DNA of 64,000 nt, taken from contig NZ_CP088022.1 in NCBI RefSeq assembly GCF_013373795.3, positions 6,076,001 through 6,140,000 on the forward strand, read 5' to 3'. The notes beneath the pieces are model-generated. The model saw nothing but the letters and a program-made list of their open reading frames with translations, did not search any database and had not been told where the DNA came from. Positions 17,818 through 28,592 of the stretch are shown here, one piece after another. The position numbers were made by a program, and so were the translations under genes. This DNA is from Bradyrhizobium quebecense (GTDB lineage: Bacteria > Pseudomonadota > Alphaproteobacteria > Rhizobiales > Xanthobacteraceae). Within the stretch, counting starts at the first letter, position 1. Every line of letters starts with the position of its first letter.

Positions 17818-19526
17818 ACCGCTTTGCCGAGCTGCTCGACCGCCTGGCCTACGAGCCGGGCCGCAACAACAAGATCAAGCTGCTGGTTGCCTATTTCCGC
17901 GAGACCGAGGATCCCGACCGCGGCTACGCGCTGGCGGCGCTGACCGGTGCGCTGTCGTTCAAGCACGCCAAGCCGGGCTTGATCCGCGACCTGATCACCG
18001 AACGCGCCGACCCGGTGCTGTTCGGCTACTCCTATGATTACGTCGGCGATCTCTCGGAAACCGTCGCGCTGATGTGGCCGAAGGCGGAGCTGCCGGGCCA
18101 CAACAACCCGCCTCCTCCCACCCTCACCGACGTCGTCACCACGCTGCGCACGCTCGGCAAGGCTGATTTGCCGGCGCAGCTGGCGCGCTGGCTGGACGAG
18201 CTCGACGAGACCGGGCGCTGGGCGCTGCTGAAGCTCGTCACCGGCGCGATGCGGATCGGGATCTCGGCGCGGCTGGCGAAGACCGCAGCGGCCACACTCG
18301 GCGACAAGGATCCGCACGAGATCGAGTGGCCCGGCCTGTCGCCGCCCTATCTCGAATTGTTCGCCTGGCTCGAAGGCCGCGGCGACCAGCCGATCAATCG
18401 TGATCCGACACCGTTCCGCCCGGTGATGCTGGCGCATGCGATCGAGGATAGCGATTTCGCCAATCTCGACGCCGCCGATTTCAGCGCGGAATGGAAGTGG
18501 GACGGCATCCGCGTGCAGGCTGTCGCCGGCCGCGATGCGCGCGGCCACATCCAGGCGCGGCTCTATTCACGCACCGGCGAGGATATCACCGGCAGCTTCC
18601 CCGACCTCGTGCCGTCGCTGCATCTGCAAGATATTCTAGATTTGAAGCATGATGACTCCCGAAAACCGCTTCACACTTTTCGGCATCATGCTTCATTCGC
18701 GATCGACGGCGAATTGCTGGTGCTGCGCGACGGTCGCGTGCAGACCTTCAACGTGTTGCAGCAGCGACTGAACCGGAAGGTGGTTTCGCCGAAGCTGATC
18801 AAGGAATTTCCGATCCATCTGCGCGCCTACGACCTGCTCGGCGACGGCGAAAACGATCTGCGCGAGCTGCCTTTCACCGAGCGGCGCGCGCATCTCGAAG
18901 CCTTCGTCGACAAGCTGAACGACCCGCGCATCGATCTGTCACCGACGGTTCCGTTCGCGAGCTGGGAAGAACTGGCCGCAGCGCGCGCCGATCCGAAGAG
19001 CGCCGGCGCCGGCGACGATGCCGACGCAGTCGAGGGCGTGATGCTGAAGCGGCGCGACGCGCCCTACCTGCCCGGGCGGCCAAAAGGCCCATGGTGGAAG
19101 TGGAAGCGCGATCCGCACGTCATCGACGCGGTGCTGATGTATGCCCAGCGCGGCCACGGCAAGCGCTCGTCCTATTACTCCGACTACACGTTCGGGGTCT
19201 GGACCCGTGGCGATGCCGGCGACGAACTGGTGCCGGTCGGCAAAGCCTATTTCGGCTTCACCGACGAGGAACTGTTGCAGATCGATCGCTTCGTCCGCCG
19301 CAACACCACCGAGAAGTTCGGCCCGGTGCGACATGTCGTGCACGAGCCGGATCAGGGGCTGGTGCTGGAAGTCGCCTTCGAGGGCCTGCAACGCTCGCCG
19401 CGTCACAAATCCGGCGTCGCGATGCGCTTCCCCCGGATCAGCCGCCTGCGCTGGGACAAGCCGCCGCGCGAAGCCGACCGGCTGGAGACGCTTGAACGGA
19501 TGTTAATCTCCATGACAGGAAGTTAA
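17814..19526 (+). CDS. ATP-dependent DNA ligase of the bacterial repair cluster
   Basis: A 570-residue ligase. An N-terminal DNA-binding domain (about 1-200) is followed by the nucleotidyltransferase site EWKWDGIRVQ (KxDG), YSRTGEDI, IDGELLVLRDG and VEGVMLKRRD. An OB fold begins near WWKWKRDPHVIDAVLMYAQ. It seals nicks using ATP and pairs with the upstream exonuclease by a 4-bp overlap. Residues about 276-297 (DILDLKHDD...RHHASF), just before the IDGELLV motif, are encoded by a palindromic repeat that entered in frame. This lies close to the active site, so activity should be tested. Confidence 0.88.
   Translation: MNRFAELLDRLAYEPGRNNKIKLLVAYFRETEDPDRGYALAALTGALSFKHAKPGLIRDLITERADPVLFGYSYDYVGDLSETVALMWPKAELPGHNNPPPPTLTDVVTTLRTLGKADLPAQLARWLDELDETGRWALLKLVTGAMRIGISARLAKTAAATLGDKDPHEIEWPGLSPPYLELFAWLEGRGDQPINRDPTPFRPVMLAHAIEDSDFANLDAADFSAEWKWDGIRVQAVAGRDARGHIQARLYSRTGEDITGSFPDLVPSLHLQDILDLKHDDSRKPLHTFRHHASFAIDGELLVLRDGRVQTFNVLQQRLNRKVVSPKLIKEFPIHLRAYDLLGDGENDLRELPFTERRAHLEAFVDKLNDPRIDLSPTVPFASWEELAAARADPKSAGAGDDADAVEGVMLKRRDAPYLPGRPKGPWWKWKRDPHVIDAVLMYAQRGHGKRSSYYSDYTFGVWTRGDAGDELVPVGKAYFGFTDEELLQIDRFVRRNTTEKFGPVRHVVHEPDQGLVLEVAFEGLQRSPRHKSGVAMRFPRISRLRWDKPPREADRLETLERMLISMTGS
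18640..18697. repeat. palindromic repeat family B inside the ligase gene
   Basis: Perfect 11-bp arms GAAGCATGATG (18644-18654) and CATCATGCTTC (18684-18694) enclose a core that, reversed, reads GAAAAGTGTGAAGCGGTTTTC. That matches the intergenic element at 1127-1176 over almost its whole length. It keeps the ligase reading frame open. Confidence 0.85.
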
Positions 19527-19625
19527 ACCCGAAGCGCGCATGGCAGCCATTGATCGCGGCTCACAGATTTCCCATGTGCTGCGCCGTGACCTATAATGCG
19601 CGGGCGATTCCGCCAGGAGAGAACG

Positions 19626-19937
19626 ATGCCGAACGACGTCAGGGACTTGCCGGCCGGCCAGAGCCAGAGTGACGGCCTGTACCGCTTTCTCGGCGGATCG
19701 CCGCTCTCGGTGGCGTTCCGGCTGATCCTGCTCTCGATCCTGGTCGGCGTCGTGCTTGCCGCGATCGGCCTCGACCCGTGGAATATCCTCAACAGCGTCC
19801 GCAGGCTGTTCCAGACCATCTGGGATTTCGGCTTCGACGCGATCAACTGGGCCTGGCGCTACTTCCTGCTCGGCGCCGTGATCGTGATCCCGATCTGGCT
19901 GTTGTCGCGGCTGTTCGGCGCGCCGCGCGGCCGCTGA
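19626..19937 (+). CDS. small membrane protein, DUF6460-like
   Basis: A 103-residue protein from the ATG at 19626, with GGAGAG upstream. It has a short polar N-terminus, then two hydrophobic helices (VAFRLILLSILVGVVLAAIGL and YFLLGAVIVIPIWLLSRLFG) separated by an amphipathic DPWNILNSVRRLFQTIWDFGFDAI. Proteins of this size and plan are common in Bradyrhizobium. Function unknown. Confidence 0.75.
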   Translation: MPNDVRDLPAGQSQSDGLYRFLGGSPLSVAFRLILLSILVGVVLAAIGLDPWNILNSVRRLFQTIWDFGFDAINWAWRYFLLGAVIVIPIWLLSRLFGAPRGR

Positions 19938-19960
19938 TCCCAAAAGAAAGCCCGCAGCCG

Positions 19961-20695
19961 ATGCAATTGCGATTTGTCGGCTGCGGCGATGCATTCGGCT
20001 CCGGGGGCCGCTTCAACACCTGCTTCCATGTCAGCGGCGAGCGCGTCAATTTCCTGATCGACTGCGGCGCGTCCTCGCTGCCGGCACTGAAGCGGCTCGA
20101 GATCGACCGCGACGCAATCGACCTGATCCTGATCACGCATTTCCACGGCGATCATTTTGCCGGCCTGCCGTTCTTCCTGCTCGACGCGCAATTCTCCCGC
20201 CGCACCCGGCCGCTGGTGATTGCCGGGCCGCAAGGCATCGAAACGAAGCTGCCTGAGGTGATGGAGGTGATGTTCGAGCATTCTTCCAAAACCAGACAGC
20301 GCTTCGATCTGTCCGTCGTCACGCTCGCGCCGCAGGAGCGGCGCGGCTTCGGCGAGGTGAGCGTGACGCCCTATCCTGTGGTGCATGGCGAGTCCGGCGG
20401 GCCATTTCTCGCCTATCGCATCGAGGCGGAAGACCGTGTCGTCAGCTACAGCGCCGACACCGAGTGGACCGACGCGCTGATCCCAGCCGCGCAGAACGCC
20501 GACCTCTTCATCGCCGAAGCCTATACCTACGACAAAATGGTCAAGAACCATCTCAGCCTGAAAACGCTGGAAGCGCATTTGCCCGCCATCAACGCCAGGC
20601 GCGTGGTGCTGACCCATATGAGCGACGACATGCTCGGCCGCGTCGACAACCTGCCCTACACGGCGGCGAGTGACGGCATGGTCGTGGTGTTCTGA
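19961..20695 (+). CDS. RNase Z-like MBL-fold hydrolase
   Basis: A 244-residue protein from the ATG at 19961, only 24 bp after the preceding stop. The metal site is ITHFHGDHFAGL (HxHxDH), with VVHGESGGP, YSADTEW and LTHMSDDM. The N-terminal GCGDAFGSGGRFNTCFHV is typical of RNase Z/arylsulfatase-like MBL enzymes. No tRNA exosite is evident, so a general phosphodiesterase or hydrolase is the safer call. Confidence 0.8.
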   Translation: MQLRFVGCGDAFGSGGRFNTCFHVSGERVNFLIDCGASSLPALKRLEIDRDAIDLILITHFHGDHFAGLPFFLLDAQFSRRTRPLVIAGPQGIETKLPEVMEVMFEHSSKTRQRFDLSVVTLAPQERRGFGEVSVTPYPVVHGESGGPFLAYRIEAEDRVVSYSADTEWTDALIPAAQNADLFIAEAYTYDKMVKNHLSLKTLEAHLPAINARRVVLTHMSDDMLGRVDNLPYTAASDGMVVVF

Positions 20696-20809
20696 CCATC
20701 CCATGCCCTGTCGGCCGCCCCTCCGCCACCGCATTGCTCTGAGGACAATTCCGGCATGGTCGCGCGACGGATGTCGCGATAGAAACGCCTATTCCTTGCA
20801 TCTGTAGCC

Positions 20810-22135
20810 ATGCACGCACCCATTCACCCGAAGATCACGACCCGCCAGGTGTTCGCCATCGCCGGTCCCGCGATGGTCGCCAACCTGACCACGCCGCTGA
20901 TCGGCATCGTCTCGACCACGGCGATCGGCCGCCTCGACGATGCCGCGCTGCTCGGCGGGGTGGCGATGGCCTCGGTGATCTTCGATTGCCTGTTCTGGCT
21001 GTTCGCCTTCCTGCGCATGAGCACGCTGGCCTTCACCGCGCAGGCGCAGGGCGCGGGCGAGCCGCAGGAATATGCCGCGATCCTGGTGCGCGGCTTCATC
21101 GTCGCCGGCCTGATCGGCGCCACGCTGATCGCGTTGCAGGTGCCGCTGGCCGCGGTCACATTCCAGCTGATGGGCGGCAGCGAAGGCGTCACGCGTGCGG
21201 CCAAGACGTACTTCATGATCCGGATCTGGTCGGCGCCGCTGGCGCTCGCCAACTACGTCATCCTGGGCTGGCTGGTCGGGCAGGCGCGCGCCAATCTGGC
21301 GCTGGCGCTGCAGATCGTGATCAACCTGATCAACATGGCCGCAACCGTGCTGCTGGTGCAGGTCTACGGCGCCGGCATCGCCGGTGCCGCGATCGCCGCC
21401 GTGCTTGCCGAGACGACCGGTTTCGCCGTCGGCATCGTGGTGGCGTGGCGGATCTCGCAAACAGGCTTTGCCGTTCCTGCGGCCACGCTGTTCGACCGCG
21501 GCAAGCTGATGCGCATGCTGGCCGTCAATCGCGACATCATGGTCCGCACCGCGGCGCTGATCGTCGTGTTCCTGTTCTTCACCGCGAAGGGCGCGCGCGA
21601 AGGCGACGTCACGCTGGCGGCGAACTCGGTGCTGAACAATTTCCTGCTGGTGAGCGCCTTCTTCCTCGACGGCCTCGCCAACGCCGCCCAACAGCTCTGC
21701 GGCCGCGCTTTCGGCGCGCGCGACGCACGCGGCTTTGCCGATTCGACCCGGCTGGTGCTGCTGTGGGGTGTCGGCTTTGCGCTGGTCGTCTCGGTGCTGT
21801 TCGCGCTGTTCGGACCGGCGCTGATCAACCTGATGACAACAAGCGAGGACGTGCGCCGCTATGCGCGCGAGTTCCTGGCGTTCGTGATCCTGGCACCTCT
21901 GCCCGGTGTGTTCGCCTTCGGCTTCGACGGCATCTATGTCGGCGCGACCTGGGCGCGCGAGATGCGCAATTTGATGCTAGCCTCGCTCGCGATCTTCCTC
22001 GCCGCCTGGTGGGCGCTCAGCGCATTCGGCAACACCGGGCTGTGGATCGCGCTGCTCGGCTTCTACGTCGCGCGCGGCGGCCTGCAGGGCCTGCGCTATC
22101 CGGCGCAGTTCAGGAAAACGTTCAAGACTGCGTAG
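20810..22135 (+). CDS. MATE family efflux transporter
   Basis: A 441-residue protein of about 12 transmembrane helices with the DinF-like MATE plan: ITTRQVFAIAGPAMVANLTTPLIGIVSTTAIGRL at the N-terminus and the second half starting near NRDIMVRTAALIVVFLFFTAKGAR. It is a Na+ or H+ antiporter that exports drugs or metabolites. There is no neighbouring regulator; it stands alone between the hydrolase and a repeat. Confidence 0.88.
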   Translation: MHAPIHPKITTRQVFAIAGPAMVANLTTPLIGIVSTTAIGRLDDAALLGGVAMASVIFDCLFWLFAFLRMSTLAFTAQAQGAGEPQEYAAILVRGFIVAGLIGATLIALQVPLAAVTFQLMGGSEGVTRAAKTYFMIRIWSAPLALANYVILGWLVGQARANLALALQIVINLINMAATVLLVQVYGAGIAGAAIAAVLAETTGFAVGIVVAWRISQTGFAVPAATLFDRGKLMRMLAVNRDIMVRTAALIVVFLFFTAKGAREGDVTLAANSVLNNFLLVSAFFLDGLANAAQQLCGRAFGARDARGFADSTRLVLLWGVGFALVVSVLFALFGPALINLMTTSEDVRRYAREFLAFVILAPLPGVFAFGFDGIYVGATWAREMRNLMLASLAIFLAAWWALSAFGNTGLWIALLGFYVARGGLQGLRYPAQFRKTFKTA

Positions 22136-22136
22136 C

Positions 22137-22280
22137 CCGGATGCAGCGAAGCGATGCTCTGCTCCCTCGCCCCGCTCTTGCGGGGAGAGGGCTGGGGTGA
22201 GGGGCTGTCTCCAAGAAGGCGGTAAGAACTGGATCCGCGGAGGGTCCCGCTCACGGCCCCGCAAGCGGGGGCGAGGTAAG
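22137..22280. repeat. composite repeat (REP fragment plus family C)
   Basis: It begins with AGCCCGGATGCAGCGAAGCG, the same opening as the palindrome at 25597-25683. It continues with CTTGCGGGGAGAGGGCTGGG and later CCCGCAAGCGGGGGCGAGG, as in 13960-14110. It fills the gap between the convergent MATE and pyrD genes. Confidence 0.75.
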
Positions 22281-22285
22281 AACGG

Positions 22286-23383
22286 CTACCTGACAGGCCA
22301 ATCTTCGGCGGTGATGGTCGCGGCATCGGCGCCGACGATTTCCGACAGGGAGTCACGGCCGGTCCGCAGCAGGGTCGAGGACAGATCGCGCTTGATGTCG
22401 TCGACCAGGCCGATGCCCTTGTAGACCAGCGAGGAATAGAGCTGGATCAGGCTGGCGCCGGCGCGGATCTTGGTCAGCGCGGCGCCGCCGCTATCGATGC
22501 CGCCGACGCCGATCAACGGAAATGCACCTTCGACGCGGACATAGGTTTCGGCGACCATCCGGGTCGAGAGGCGGAACAGCGGACGGCCCGACAGGCCACC
22601 CTGCTCCCTGGCCCGGTTCTCCTCGCGCAAGGTCGAGGGCCGCGCCAGCGTGGTGTTGGCGACGATCATGCCGTCGACGCGCCGCGAGCGGGCGATATGA
22701 ACGACATCGTCGAGTTCGGTGAGGCTGAGATCCGGCGCGATCTTCAGCAGCACCGGCGAATCGCCGGCGTTCTTGCGCACGCGCTCGCGGGTATCGATGA
22801 CCCGTGCCAGCAGATCGTCGAGCGCCGCCGATTGCTGCAGATTGCGCAGGCCCGGCGTATTCGGCGAAGAAACATTGACGGTGAAATAGCTCGCGACCGG
22901 GGCAAACGTCTCGATCAGCTTCACATAGTCGGCGACGCGGTCGGTCGAATCCTTGTTGGCCCCGACATTGACCCCGATGATGCCGCCGCCGCTGGCGCGC
23001 GCGGCGAGCCGGCGCAGCACGGCTTCCGCGCCGTCATTGTTGAAGCCCATGCGGTTGATGACGGCCTCGTCGCGCTCGAGGCGAAACAGCCGCGGCCGCG
23101 GGTTGCCGGCTTGCGGCTTCGGCGTCACCGAACCGATCTCGACAAAGCCGAAACCAAGCCGCAGCAGCGCGTCGGGCACCTCGGCGCTCTTGTCGAAACC
23201 CGCCGCCATGCCGATCGGGTTCGGGAAGTTCAGCCCGAAGGCGCGTACCGCGAGCTTGGGATCATCCGCCCGCTGCCGGATCGGCGGCAGCAGCTTCAAG
23301 CCCTGGATCGCCATGCGATGGGCATCTTCAGGATCGAACCAGCGCAGCAGCGGCAGCGAGAAGGCGTCGAAGGCACGGATCAC
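22286..23383 (-). CDS. pyrD: dihydroorotate dehydrogenase (quinone), class 2
   Basis: A 365-residue enzyme oxidising dihydroorotate to orotate in pyrimidine synthesis, membrane-associated and using quinone. The N-terminal helices of class 2 enzymes are present (LPLLRWFDPEDAHRMAIQGLKLL). The FMN/substrate motifs are NPIGMAAGFDKSAEVPDALL, GFVEIGSVTPKPQAGNPRPRLFRL, RMGFNNDG, TVNVSSPNTPGLR with the catalytic Ser, and IGVGGIDSGGAAL. The start is a GTG overlapping the stop of the DUF952 gene (GTGA), so the pair is coupled. Confidence 0.93.
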   Translation of the reverse strand: MIRAFDAFSLPLLRWFDPEDAHRMAIQGLKLLPPIRQRADDPKLAVRAFGLNFPNPIGMAAGFDKSAEVPDALLRLGFGFVEIGSVTPKPQAGNPRPRLFRLERDEAVINRMGFNNDGAEAVLRRLAARASGGGIIGVNVGANKDSTDRVADYVKLIETFAPVASYFTVNVSSPNTPGLRNLQQSAALDDLLARVIDTRERVRKNAGDSPVLLKIAPDLSLTELDDVVHIARSRRVDGMIVANTTLARPSTLREENRAREQGGLSGRPLFRLSTRMVAETYVRVEGAFPLIGVGGIDSGGAALTKIRAGASLIQLYSSLVYKGIGLVDDIKRDLSSTLLRTGRDSLSEIVGADAATITAEDWPVR

Positions 23384-23718
23384 GGCTTCAGCTCCGGAAC
23401 GTCGTGGCCGCCGTCGGAGCGCGCGCGAAGGCTGAGGATTTCGGTGACCGCGCCGAGGTCGAGTTCGCCATAGAGATGCGGGAACAATTCGTCATTGCGC
23501 GAGCGTTCCCAGCGCAAGGCGTCGCCGAGCGCATCGGCATCGACCGCGACCAGGAACAGGCCGGTTTGCCCGTGATAGTGCTTGCGCGCGGTCTCGGCCA
23601 CCTGGGAGGCGGTGGAAAAATGGATGAAGCCGTCGCGATTGTCGTCCGCACTGCCCCGGTAGACGCCCTGCCGCTCGGCCTCGCGCCAGGCCGAAGCGGG
23701 AGTGATTTTGTAGATCAT
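23380..23718 (-). CDS. DUF952 domain protein
   Basis: A 112-residue protein from the ATG at 23718 (a GTG at 23724 is possible). The family signature is seen in IYKITPASAWREAERQGVYRGSADDNRDGFIHFST, with LFLVAVDADAL and WERSRNDELFPHLYGEL. DUF952 proteins resemble glutathione S-transferase-related or ADP-ribosyl-like folds of unknown function. It is the first gene of an operon with pyrD, by overlap. Confidence 0.87.
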   Translation of the reverse strand: MIYKITPASAWREAERQGVYRGSADDNRDGFIHFSTASQVAETARKHYHGQTGLFLVAVDADALGDALRWERSRNDELFPHLYGELDLGAVTEILSLRARSDGGHDVPELKP

Positions 23719-23924
23719 GGGCACGGCCCGGCCTTCCCTTTTGTCCTTGAGTCTCTTGGGGTTTTATCCGGATTTGAGGGGAAATGCCCCAGACGCCATT
23801 TGGCGAGCGAGGGACCGTATCGGCGGCAGCGGCGCAACTCAAGCGGTGCCGGGACACATCCGGCGGCAGATTTGCGGAAACGCCCGGTTTCAGGTAATAA
23901 TTCCTACCATCCGGGGTGTCCTCG

Positions 23925-24578
23925 ATGGCCAAACAGTCCAAAGCCGCCCGACCGCTAACCCACGCGCAGGTCTGGGCCGCGCTCGACCGGCTCGCCGAAC
24001 GTGCCGGCCTGTCGCCGTCCGGCCTTGCCAAGCAGTCAGGTCTCGACCCCACCACCTTCAACAAGTCCAAGCGCGTGACCGGCGACGGGCGCGAGCGATG
24101 GCCGTCGACCGAATCGCTCTCCAAGGCGCTGGCAGCCAGCAATGCCAGCATGGAGACCTTCGTGCAGTTGCTCGGTGATGGCCCGCGCGCCGGCCAGTCG
24201 GTGCCGTTGCTCGGCTTCGCGCAGGCCGGCGCCGGCGGCTATTTCGACGACAGCGGGTTTCCCGCCGGCAAGGGCTGGGATGAAGTGGCGCTGCCGGCGA
24301 CCACCGACGAGCACGCCTATGCGCTGGAGATCGAGGGCGACTCGATGAAGCCGGCCTATCGCGAAGGTGACATCATCGTGGTGTCACCCGCGACCGCGAT
24401 CCGCCGCGGCGACCGCGTCGTGGTGCGTACGACCGGCGGCGAGGTGATGGTGAAGGAACTGAAGCGACGCACCGGCAAGGTGCTGGAACTCGCATCGCTC
24501 AATCCGGAACACCCCGACCGCATGCTCGATGCCGAAGAAGTCACGTGGATCGCGCGCGTGGTGTGGGCGAGCCAGTAG
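23925..24578 (+). CDS. S24 peptidase-type HTH repressor (LexA/CI-like)
   Basis: A 217-residue protein. The N-terminal region (about 10-75) resembles an HTH: AQVWAALDRLAERAGLSPSGLAKQSGLDPTTFNKSKR. The C-terminal S24 domain has the catalytic Ser in EIEGDSMKPAYREGDIIVV and the Lys in GGEVMVKELKRR. Such proteins cleave themselves and derepress genes after DNA damage or stress. No prophage genes are near, so it is a solitary chromosomal regulator. A GTG at 23916 is an alternative start. Confidence 0.83.
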   Translation: MAKQSKAARPLTHAQVWAALDRLAERAGLSPSGLAKQSGLDPTTFNKSKRVTGDGRERWPSTESLSKALAASNASMETFVQLLGDGPRAGQSVPLLGFAQAGAGGYFDDSGFPAGKGWDEVALPATTDEHAYALEIEGDSMKPAYREGDIIVVSPATAIRRGDRVVVRTTGGEVMVKELKRRTGKVLELASLNPEHPDRMLDAEEVTWIARVVWASQ

Positions 24579-24663
24579 CTGAGGCGATTCAGTCGCCACA
24601 AAACCAGTGTCGTCCCAGCGAAGGCCGGGACGACAGCGGAGGTTGGAGCGCCGTCCGAATGCC

Positions 24664-25455
24664 TTACGTCGCGTAGTCCGGCTCCTTGCGGTCCAGCATC
24701 CGCTTCAGCGCATCGAAATGCCGCTGCGCCGGGCTCGGGCCGTTGTAGAGATGGTCGTCGCGGAAATCGCGCTTGGTCTTCTCGACCACATGCTGCGGCA
24801 ACTGCTTCAGCGGCTGCTGGGTCCACATCGCATAGATCTGCACCTGCGCGGCGCGCTCGATGTAATAGAGCCGGTCATAGGCGTCGGCGACGGTCTCACC
24901 GACGGTCGAGATGCCGTGGTTGGCCATGAACAGGATGGTCTTGTTGCCGATCACCTTGGCGAGCCGCGCGCCTTCCTCGGGATCCAGCGCCGGGCCGGTG
25001 TAGAGATCGTCATAGGCAATCGCCTCCGACAGCCCGACCTCGGTCTGCCCGATCTCCTTGATGCGCGGATCCTCGAGCCGCGTGAGCGCGCTCGCATACG
25101 GCATGTGGGTGTGGAACACCGCCTTGGCCTGCGGCAGCGCCTTGTGGATCGGCGCATGAATGCAATAGCAGGAGCGCTCGACCTCACCCTCGCCTCGCTT
25201 CACCTCGGCATCGTCGATGCCGACCTCCATGAAGGACGACGCGGTCACCTCCGACCAATGCATGCCGAACGGGATCTGATAGTAGCGGTCGGTGCGGCCG
25301 GGCACCACGAAGGTGAGATGGTTGAAGATGCCTTCCGAAAAGCCGTGGATATAGGCGAGCCGATGCGCCGCCGCGAGATCGACCCGCGCCTGCCATTCCT
25401 CGGCGCTCGAACTGTCCTGCAGCGATGTCGGCGAAACCCTGAACTGCATGCGCAT
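24664..25455 (-). CDS. class II aldolase/adducin family protein
   Basis: A 263-residue protein from the ATG at 25455. The zinc-site pattern HTHMPYASALT with a later NHGISTVGETVADAYDRLYYIERAA is typical of the family (fuculose-phosphate aldolase fold), as is FNHLTFVVPG near the N-terminus. Family members act on sugar phosphates or as decarboxylases; this clade is of unknown substrate. Confidence 0.85.
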   Translation of the reverse strand: MRMQFRVSPTSLQDSSSAEEWQARVDLAAAHRLAYIHGFSEGIFNHLTFVVPGRTDRYYQIPFGMHWSEVTASSFMEVGIDDAEVKRGEGEVERSCYCIHAPIHKALPQAKAVFHTHMPYASALTRLEDPRIKEIGQTEVGLSEAIAYDDLYTGPALDPEEGARLAKVIGNKTILFMANHGISTVGETVADAYDRLYYIERAAQVQIYAMWTQQPLKQLPQHVVEKTKRDFRDDHLYNGPSPAQRHFDALKRMLDRKEPDYAT

Positions 25456-25596
25456 GCTCCCATCTGTGCCGGCCTCTCGGCGGAGGCCGTGCTGATTTTG
25501 TGGGACGGAGTGTAGCGCAATCGGACGCAACCCCGGCTGAAATTGCCGGGGATCAGCCATCCGGATTTTGCGGCGCTACGCCGCAGCCGTAACCTC

Positions 25597-25683
25597 GTAG
25601 CCCGGATGGAGCGAAGCGCAATCCGGGACACGTGGGGCCGCTGGGAACGCTTCCCGGATTTCGCTGCGCTCCATCCGGGCTAC
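25597..25683. repeat. REP-like palindrome, family D
   Basis: Arms GTAGCCCGGATGGAGCGAAG and CGCTCCATCCGGGCTAC pair over about 17-20 bp, with inner CAATCCGGGA/TTCCCGGATT. It lies between the aldolase start and the lysS stop. A partial copy is at 22137. Confidence 0.88.
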
Positions 25684-25695
25684 GCATCCCTCAAA

Positions 25696-27369
<1,674 letters not shown>

Positions 27370-27411
27370 CTAACGCTTTCGCGGCAAAATGCAAAACGGC
27401 GGGAAGTTTTT

Positions 27412-27453
27412 CGTCATTCCGGGGCGATGCGCAGCATCGAACCCGGAATGACG
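27412..27453. repeat. short inverted repeat CGTCATTCCGGG/CCCGGAATGACG
   Basis: The arms CGTCATTCCGGG and CCCGGAATGACG enclose GCGATGCGCAGCATCGAA. It sits four bases beyond the stop of the solute-binding gene and could act as its transcript end. It is the short form of the family seen at 44219-44349. Confidence 0.7.
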
Positions 27454-27456
27454 AAT

Positions 27457-28500
27457 TCAGAACGGGCTGATCGAGAAATAGCGCAGCCACAGGTCGGTGA
27501 AGCGGCCTTTTTCCCAGATCCGGAACAGCGCCCAGTTCAGCGACTGCCGGAGCAGATCGTTGCCCTTGCGCACGGCGATGCCGACGCCCTCGCCGAAATA
27601 GCGGCTCTCGACAAAGGGGCCGCCCGAGAACGCGCAGCATTCGGCGGAATCGGTGCCGTTGATCCAGAACGCGAGCGAGATCGCATCGCCGAAGATGAAG
27701 TCGACCTCGCCCCGGCGCAGCGCCGCGCGCAGCGCATCGCTATCCGGATAGGAATGGAGCTCGGCGTCGGTGAACATCGCCTTGAGGTAGGCCTCGTGCG
27801 AGGTGCCGGCGATGACGCCGACCTTCTTGCCCTCGAGATATTCCGGGCGGATTTCCGGCATCACATTGTCGCGGCGCGACACGAAGCGCGCCGGCGCGCG
27901 GTAATAGGGATCGGTGAAATCGACCTTGGCGCGCAGCTGCGGCGTCACGGCCATCGACGCGATGATGGCATCGCCCCGGTTGGTCGCCAGCGCATCGATC
28001 AGGGTCTCGAAGCGGCGCATCTGGATGGTGCAGGTGACCTTGATCTCGTCGCAGAGCGCACGCGCCAGGTCGACATTGAAGCCGGCGGGATTGCCGTCCG
28101 GACCGGTGAAGTTGAACGGCGGATAGTCGGTCTCGGTCAGGAAGCGGATCACCGTGAGGCGCGACAGGTCGGGCCGATCCGGCCGTCGTCGCGGGTCCCA
28201 GAAGCCCGGCACCGCTTGCGGCGCGGCTTCGGCGGCCTTGGGCGGCTGGTTCGGAGGCGACGGGGCGGCAGCTGCGGGCGGCGTTGCTACCGGGGGCGTC
28301 GCTGGTGCCGCTTTTGCGGGGGCAGGCTTGGCGGGCTGGGCCGGCGCAGGCGCCGGCTTGGCCGGCGGTGTCTGCGGCGCCGAGGGCGTCTGCCCGAGCG
28401 CAGGCTCCGCCGAGGCCAGCAGGGCGGCCGCCATCATCCCTACGGCCAGGCGAAGCTGGCGCGAGCGGACGACAAAGGGCTGGGCGGACAAATCTGGCAT
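27457..28500 (-). CDS. transporter solute-binding protein, family 3 (amino acid type)
   Basis: A 347-residue protein from the ATG at 28500. It has a signal peptide (LRLAVGMMAAALLASAEPALG), an Ala/Pro-rich linker of about 65 residues, and a periplasmic SBP_bac_3 domain: FLTETDYPPFNFTGPDGNPAGFNVDLARALCDEI, FTDPYYRAPARFVSR, VGVIAGTSHEAYL. The long Pro/Ala/Lys linker is unusual and may span the cell wall or interact with partners. No permease is adjacent. Confidence 0.85.
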   Translation of the reverse strand: MPDLSAQPFVVRSRQLRLAVGMMAAALLASAEPALGQTPSAPQTPPAKPAPAPAQPAKPAPAKAAPATPPVATPPAAAAPSPPNQPPKAAEAAPQAVPGFWDPRRRPDRPDLSRLTVIRFLTETDYPPFNFTGPDGNPAGFNVDLARALCDEIKVTCTIQMRRFETLIDALATNRGDAIIASMAVTPQLRAKVDFTDPYYRAPARFVSRRDNVMPEIRPEYLEGKKVGVIAGTSHEAYLKAMFTDAELHSYPDSDALRAALRRGEVDFIFGDAISLAFWINGTDSAECCAFSGGPFVESRYFGEGVGIAVRKGNDLLRQSLNWALFRIWEKGRFTDLWLRYFSISPF

Positions 28501-28592
28501 AACCGGCAATTTTAGGGAATTGAACGGCTTATAGACCATCCGGCGCGTGATGCGAGCGCCGATCGGGGTTAATTCTGAGCCGGAAAAGGCGG

